Positions 5,485 to 6,957 of a DNA stretch of 6,957 nt are shown piece by piece (position 1 is the stretch's first letter; every line of letters starts with the position of its first letter). Both the position numbers and the translations under genes were made by a program. The notes under the pieces were generated by a model that saw only the letters and a program-made list of their open reading frames with translations, had not been told where the DNA came from and made no database searches. Source of the stretch: a bacterium (lineage in GTDB: Bacteria > Patescibacteriota > Microgenomatia > JAUYPR01); contig JAUYPR010000063.1 of NCBI GenBank assembly GCA_030695785.1, positions 1 through 6,957 on the forward strand, in the 5' to 3' direction.

Positions 5485-5546
5485 ATCACTAGGGAGAATA
5501 CGACCCATAGATTACGTGTCTATGTGCGACGCCTCCCATTTTTATT
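5485..5546 (+). ncRNA. Candidate small structured RNA with its own terminator
   Basis: Starting from the promoter just upstream, the predicted transcript of about 55-60 nt folds into one rod. The outer stem GGGAG (5492-5496) pairs with CTCCC (5533-5537). The inner stem CATAGA (5506-5511) pairs with TCTATG (5519-5524) and closes a TTACGTG loop. Between them lies a nearly symmetric internal loop in which both strands contain CGAC (5502-5504 region and 5527-5530). The outer stem is followed at once by A and five T, ending the RNA as an intrinsic terminator would. No known riboswitch or ribozyme family is recognised. A plain terminator-like hairpin for an unseen transcript is the alternative. It ends at the convergent NYN gene stop. 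Confidence 0.45.
5533..5546 (+). terminator. 3' arm and T-run ending the plus-strand RNA
   Basis: CTCCC closing the outer stem is followed by ATTTTTATT, giving rightward polarity. On the minus strand the same hairpin has no T-run, so it is not a classical terminator for the NYN gene, whose TAA (5544-5542) overlaps the T-run. Confidence 0.5.
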
Positions 5547-6066
5547 GCTTTAATTCCAAAGTGTTCTTCTCCCGATATAGAAAAATTTTATATGATTGAT
5601 ATTTTTTCAATAAACTTGATTCTGAGTGCTTATTCGGAATAACAATTTTATAAAGCTTGTTCTGGTTTTTGAGGAATTCATGCAGGCAGTAAAAATCGCC
5701 ATCTCCAGATACAATCACAGCCGAATCGTATTTTGAATATTCTATGGCTGAAGCATGGAGAACAAGCTCCGCATCAATATTTCCTTTAGGTTTCCCTTGA
5801 TTGTCTTTGACTGTGGGCTTGAACACCAGATTGTAATTGTAAGAGCGCAGACTGCGGTATAATGATGTATTACTTGGTATGTACCCGATAAACAGAAACG
5901 CTTTCGTGACGCGGAATTTGTCAAAAAGATACCGTCGGAACTTCTTAAAATCCAACCTCCAGCCCTTGTATGTCAATTTATTTCCTTTATAGATATCTTT
6001 GCTTGTTCCTAAATTAAGGTTCTGGCTATCGATAAAAGCATAGATGACTTCTCGTTTCCTTTTCAT
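5542..6066 (-). CDS. NYN domain protein (LabA/DUF88-like putative RNase)
   Basis: A 174-residue cytoplasmic protein of the NYN family, a PIN/FLAP-nuclease-like fold predicted to cleave RNA with a divalent metal. The acidic motifs are all visible: AFIDSQNLNLG with Asp13 and Asn16, GNIDAELVLHA with Asp98, and VSGDGDFYCL with Asp122 and Asp124. The length fits a single-domain member with no added RNA-binding domain. The N-terminus is basic (MKRKRE). The ATG is preceded by TATAAT with 8 nt between and no Shine-Dalgarno, implying a near-leaderless monocistronic mRNA rather than readthrough from the BRO gene 53 bp upstream. The gene is AT-rich like its neighbours. It is not paired with a recognisable antitoxin; the role may be RNA turnover or defence, but this is not shown by context. 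Confidence 0.9.
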   Translation of the reverse strand: MKRKREVIYAFIDSQNLNLGTSKDIYKGNKLTYKGWRLDFKKFRRYLFDKFRVTKAFLFIGYIPSNTSLYRSLRSYNYNLVFKPTVKDNQGKPKGNIDAELVLHASAIEYSKYDSAVIVSGDGDFYCLHEFLKNQNKLYKIVIPNKHSESSLLKKYQSYKIFLYREKNTLELKQ

Positions 6067-6074
6067 ACCGTATC

Positions 6075-6080
6075 ATTATA
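6075..6080 (-). promoter_or_regulatory. -10 element of the NYN gene
   Basis: Perfect TATAAT on the minus strand, 8 nt before the ATG at 6066. Only poor -35 matches exist at 16-18 nt (ATCTTG, TCTTGG). The predicted start falls at or within 2 nt of the ATG. Confidence 0.5.
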
Positions 6081-6119
6081 CAATTTTCCTCATTCTCCAA
6101 GATGTCCGTTTGTCATAAT

Positions 6120-6957
6120 CTATTCTGAGCGGGAAGTTTTCTTGTCCCGCCGACTTGTCCTGAGCGAAGCTGAAAGCCCTGAGCTTGTCGAATGGGTCGA
6201 AGGATCAAGCGGAAGATAATTTGATCTGCTAATAATTTTCTTTCCGGTTTTTTGTTCCAGCTCCACTCTAGCATTTTTGGCAATCCGTCCGCCTTTTCTG
6301 GCCGGATCTTTATTTTCATCCAAACCTTTTGTTTTCATAGTTTCGGCAATCTGACGGGTGGAAAGTTCTGCTAAAGCCGCAAAAACTAATTCCGCGTCCG
6401 TCATATGATCACGCAAGTTTTCTGTCTTGAGATTTTTCAGCGACTTGTGTTTCTTGATCGATAAATCGCTCCATTCTTCGTGAATAATGTTTGTCAGAAT
6501 AGCATATTCATCTTGCCTTTTAACTTCGTTATCTTTCCAATAATCAGTCAGTTTATTTCTAATTTCTTGTCCCATCATCCGTTGCTGAATCCATTTCGCG
6601 CTTCTGCCCATTTTTTGCCAGTTCATTCTTCCTCTATTTATGGATTCTTCCGGATCTGCTATTTCTTGTATTCTTTCATAGCCTACTTTTGCCAACCAAA
6701 GCTTTATCGGCTCGGCCTTTGAACTAGGAACAGACTGAATTAAACGCAACAATGTCTCAACATCTGCAACATCGGTTTTATAAAATTTCCCGTCAGCAGA
6801 TTGTAATTTCAGTTTGTCACATTTTGTGACAGACTCGCTTCCCTCCCGTTTTAAACGACTTTTAAGCGTTGTCCAATAGCTTTGCGCCTTTTTAAAATTA
6901 TCTTGTTCAGTAAGAACAGATACAATATCAATAACAGAAAAATACCACTTCTCCTTT
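6120..6957 (-). CDS. BRO family / DinD-like protein, 5' end beyond window, repeat-derived C-terminus
   Basis: A BRO-N type protein of the kind annotated as phage antirepressor or DNA-damage-inducible D-like; its molecular role is unproven and probably involves DNA binding. The frame is open to the right edge, so the first roughly 15 residues are missing and 278 are visible. The visible start WYFSVIDIVSVLT and the YWTTLKSRL segment belong to the BRO-N domain. They are followed by RLIQSVPSSKAEPIKLWLA, then NLRDHMTDAELVFAALAE, and finally ARKGGRIAKNARVELEQKTGKK, the block seen near the C-terminus of this family. An apparent start at 6752 is a TTG Leu codon inside the conserved core and is not the real start. 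After SRSNYLP the last ~30 residues are encoded by a dispersed repeat, so the native end was replaced or extended. Confidence 0.88.
   Translation of the reverse strand, partial: KEKWYFSVIDIVSVLTEQDNFKKAQSYWTTLKSRLKREGSESVTKCDKLKLQSADGKFYKTDVADVETLLRLIQSVPSSKAEPIKLWLAKVGYERIQEIADPEESINRGRMNWQKMGRSAKWIQQRMMGQEIRNKLTDYWKDNEVKRQDEYAILTNIIHEEWSDLSIKKHKSLKNLKTENLRDHMTDAELVFAALAELSTRQIAETMKTKGLDENKDPARKGGRIAKNARVELEQKTGKKIISRSNYLPLDPSTHSTSSGLSASLRTSRRDKKTSRSE
6123..6208 (-). repeat. CTGAGC-type dispersed repeat inside the BRO coding end
   Basis: Plus-strand reading shows three CTGAGC units (6125-6130, 6160-6165, 6179-6184) in contexts such as CTTGTCCTGAGCGAAG and CCCTGAGCTTGTCGAA, plus a GCGGGA/TCCCGC hairpin (6129-6134 with 6145-6150). 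Repeats of this CCTGAGC-TTGTCGAA type are familiar from many unrelated bacterial genomes. Here the repeat supplies the last ~30 codons and runs up to the stop of the BRO gene. Confidence 0.7.

Larger units (their letters stand above)
5014..5541. other. 528-bp gene-free stretch between Fic and NYN genes
   Basis: No convincing protein gene is seen in six frames. Reading from the Fic side it holds a TTGCAAC/GTTGCAA inverted repeat (5019-5064), a 13-nt palindrome GGCCGAATCGGCC (5160-5172), an orphan minus-strand promoter (5182-5210), repeat copy B (5280-5364), a GGACA/TGTCC hairpin (5390-5406), a plus-strand promoter (5450-5478) and a structured RNA candidate (5485-5546). The density of hairpins suggests repeat accumulation, or decay of an older mobile or regulatory locus. 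Confidence 0.7.

Noticed and set aside
5253..5508. Minus-strand open frames of 60-67 residues across repeat B
   Set aside because: They are translations of the repeat and hairpins, start at non-ATG or unsupported codons, and match no family.
5485..5546. Known riboswitch or self-cleaving ribozyme
   Set aside because: I compared it mentally with preQ1, guanidine, fluoride, purine, twister, hammerhead and pistol consensus features and found no match.
6129..6150. Intrinsic terminator for the BRO gene (GCGGGA/TCCCGC hairpin)
   Set aside because: The hairpin lies before the stop codon and on the minus strand is not followed by a T-run.
6120..6752. BRO gene starting at 6752
   Set aside because: That codon is TTG (Leu) inside a conserved segment, and the frame continues with BRO-N sequence to the window edge.

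Overview
The window looks like a chromosomal fragment of an uncultivated bacterium, most likely of the Candidate Phyla Radiation (Patescibacteria, Parcubacteria-like). This is inference. It rests on compact minus-strand gene packing, paired Cas4/RecB-like nucleases, a NYN-domain protein, a BRO-family protein, AT-rich accessory genes and hairpin-forming intergenic repeats. No rRNA, tRNA or ribosomal protein gene is present to anchor the taxonomy.

Layout. Positions 1-1890 hold a two-gene nucleotide-sugar unit on the minus strand: UDP-glucose 6-dehydrogenase (ugd), then the N-terminal part of a UDP-glucuronate decarboxylase that runs off the left edge. Together they would convert UDP-glucose to UDP-glucuronate and then UDP-xylose for surface glycans. 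Positions 1902-3442 hold two minus-strand PD-(D/E)XK nuclease genes overlapping by 4 bp. Both have complete RecB/Cas4-type active-site motifs and four cysteines suited to an Fe-S cluster. A 49-bp divergent promoter region separates them from a small plus-strand DUF433 (VapB-type antitoxin-like) gene at 3492-3710 that has no visible toxin partner.

Positions 3711-6957 are visibly more AT-rich and read as an accessory region. In order they hold repeat copy A, a Fic-family AMPylase with a class II self-inhibitory motif (minus), a 528-bp gene-free stretch, a NYN-domain putative RNase (minus), and a BRO/DinD-like protein (minus, cut by the right edge) whose last ~30 residues are encoded by a dispersed repeat. 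The gene-free stretch holds repeat copy B, several hairpins, an orphan minus-strand promoter, and a plus-strand promoter feeding a ~55-nt structured RNA candidate that ends in a U-run.

Two themes stand out. First, most monocistronic starts have a TATAAT-like box 6-10 nt before the ATG and no Shine-Dalgarno, which implies leaderless or near-leaderless mRNAs. The in-operon decarboxylase gene instead has a strong Shine-Dalgarno. Second, a palindromic repeat family centred on GTCTGAC flanks the Fic gene in direct orientation, so Fic may sit in a repeat-bounded module.
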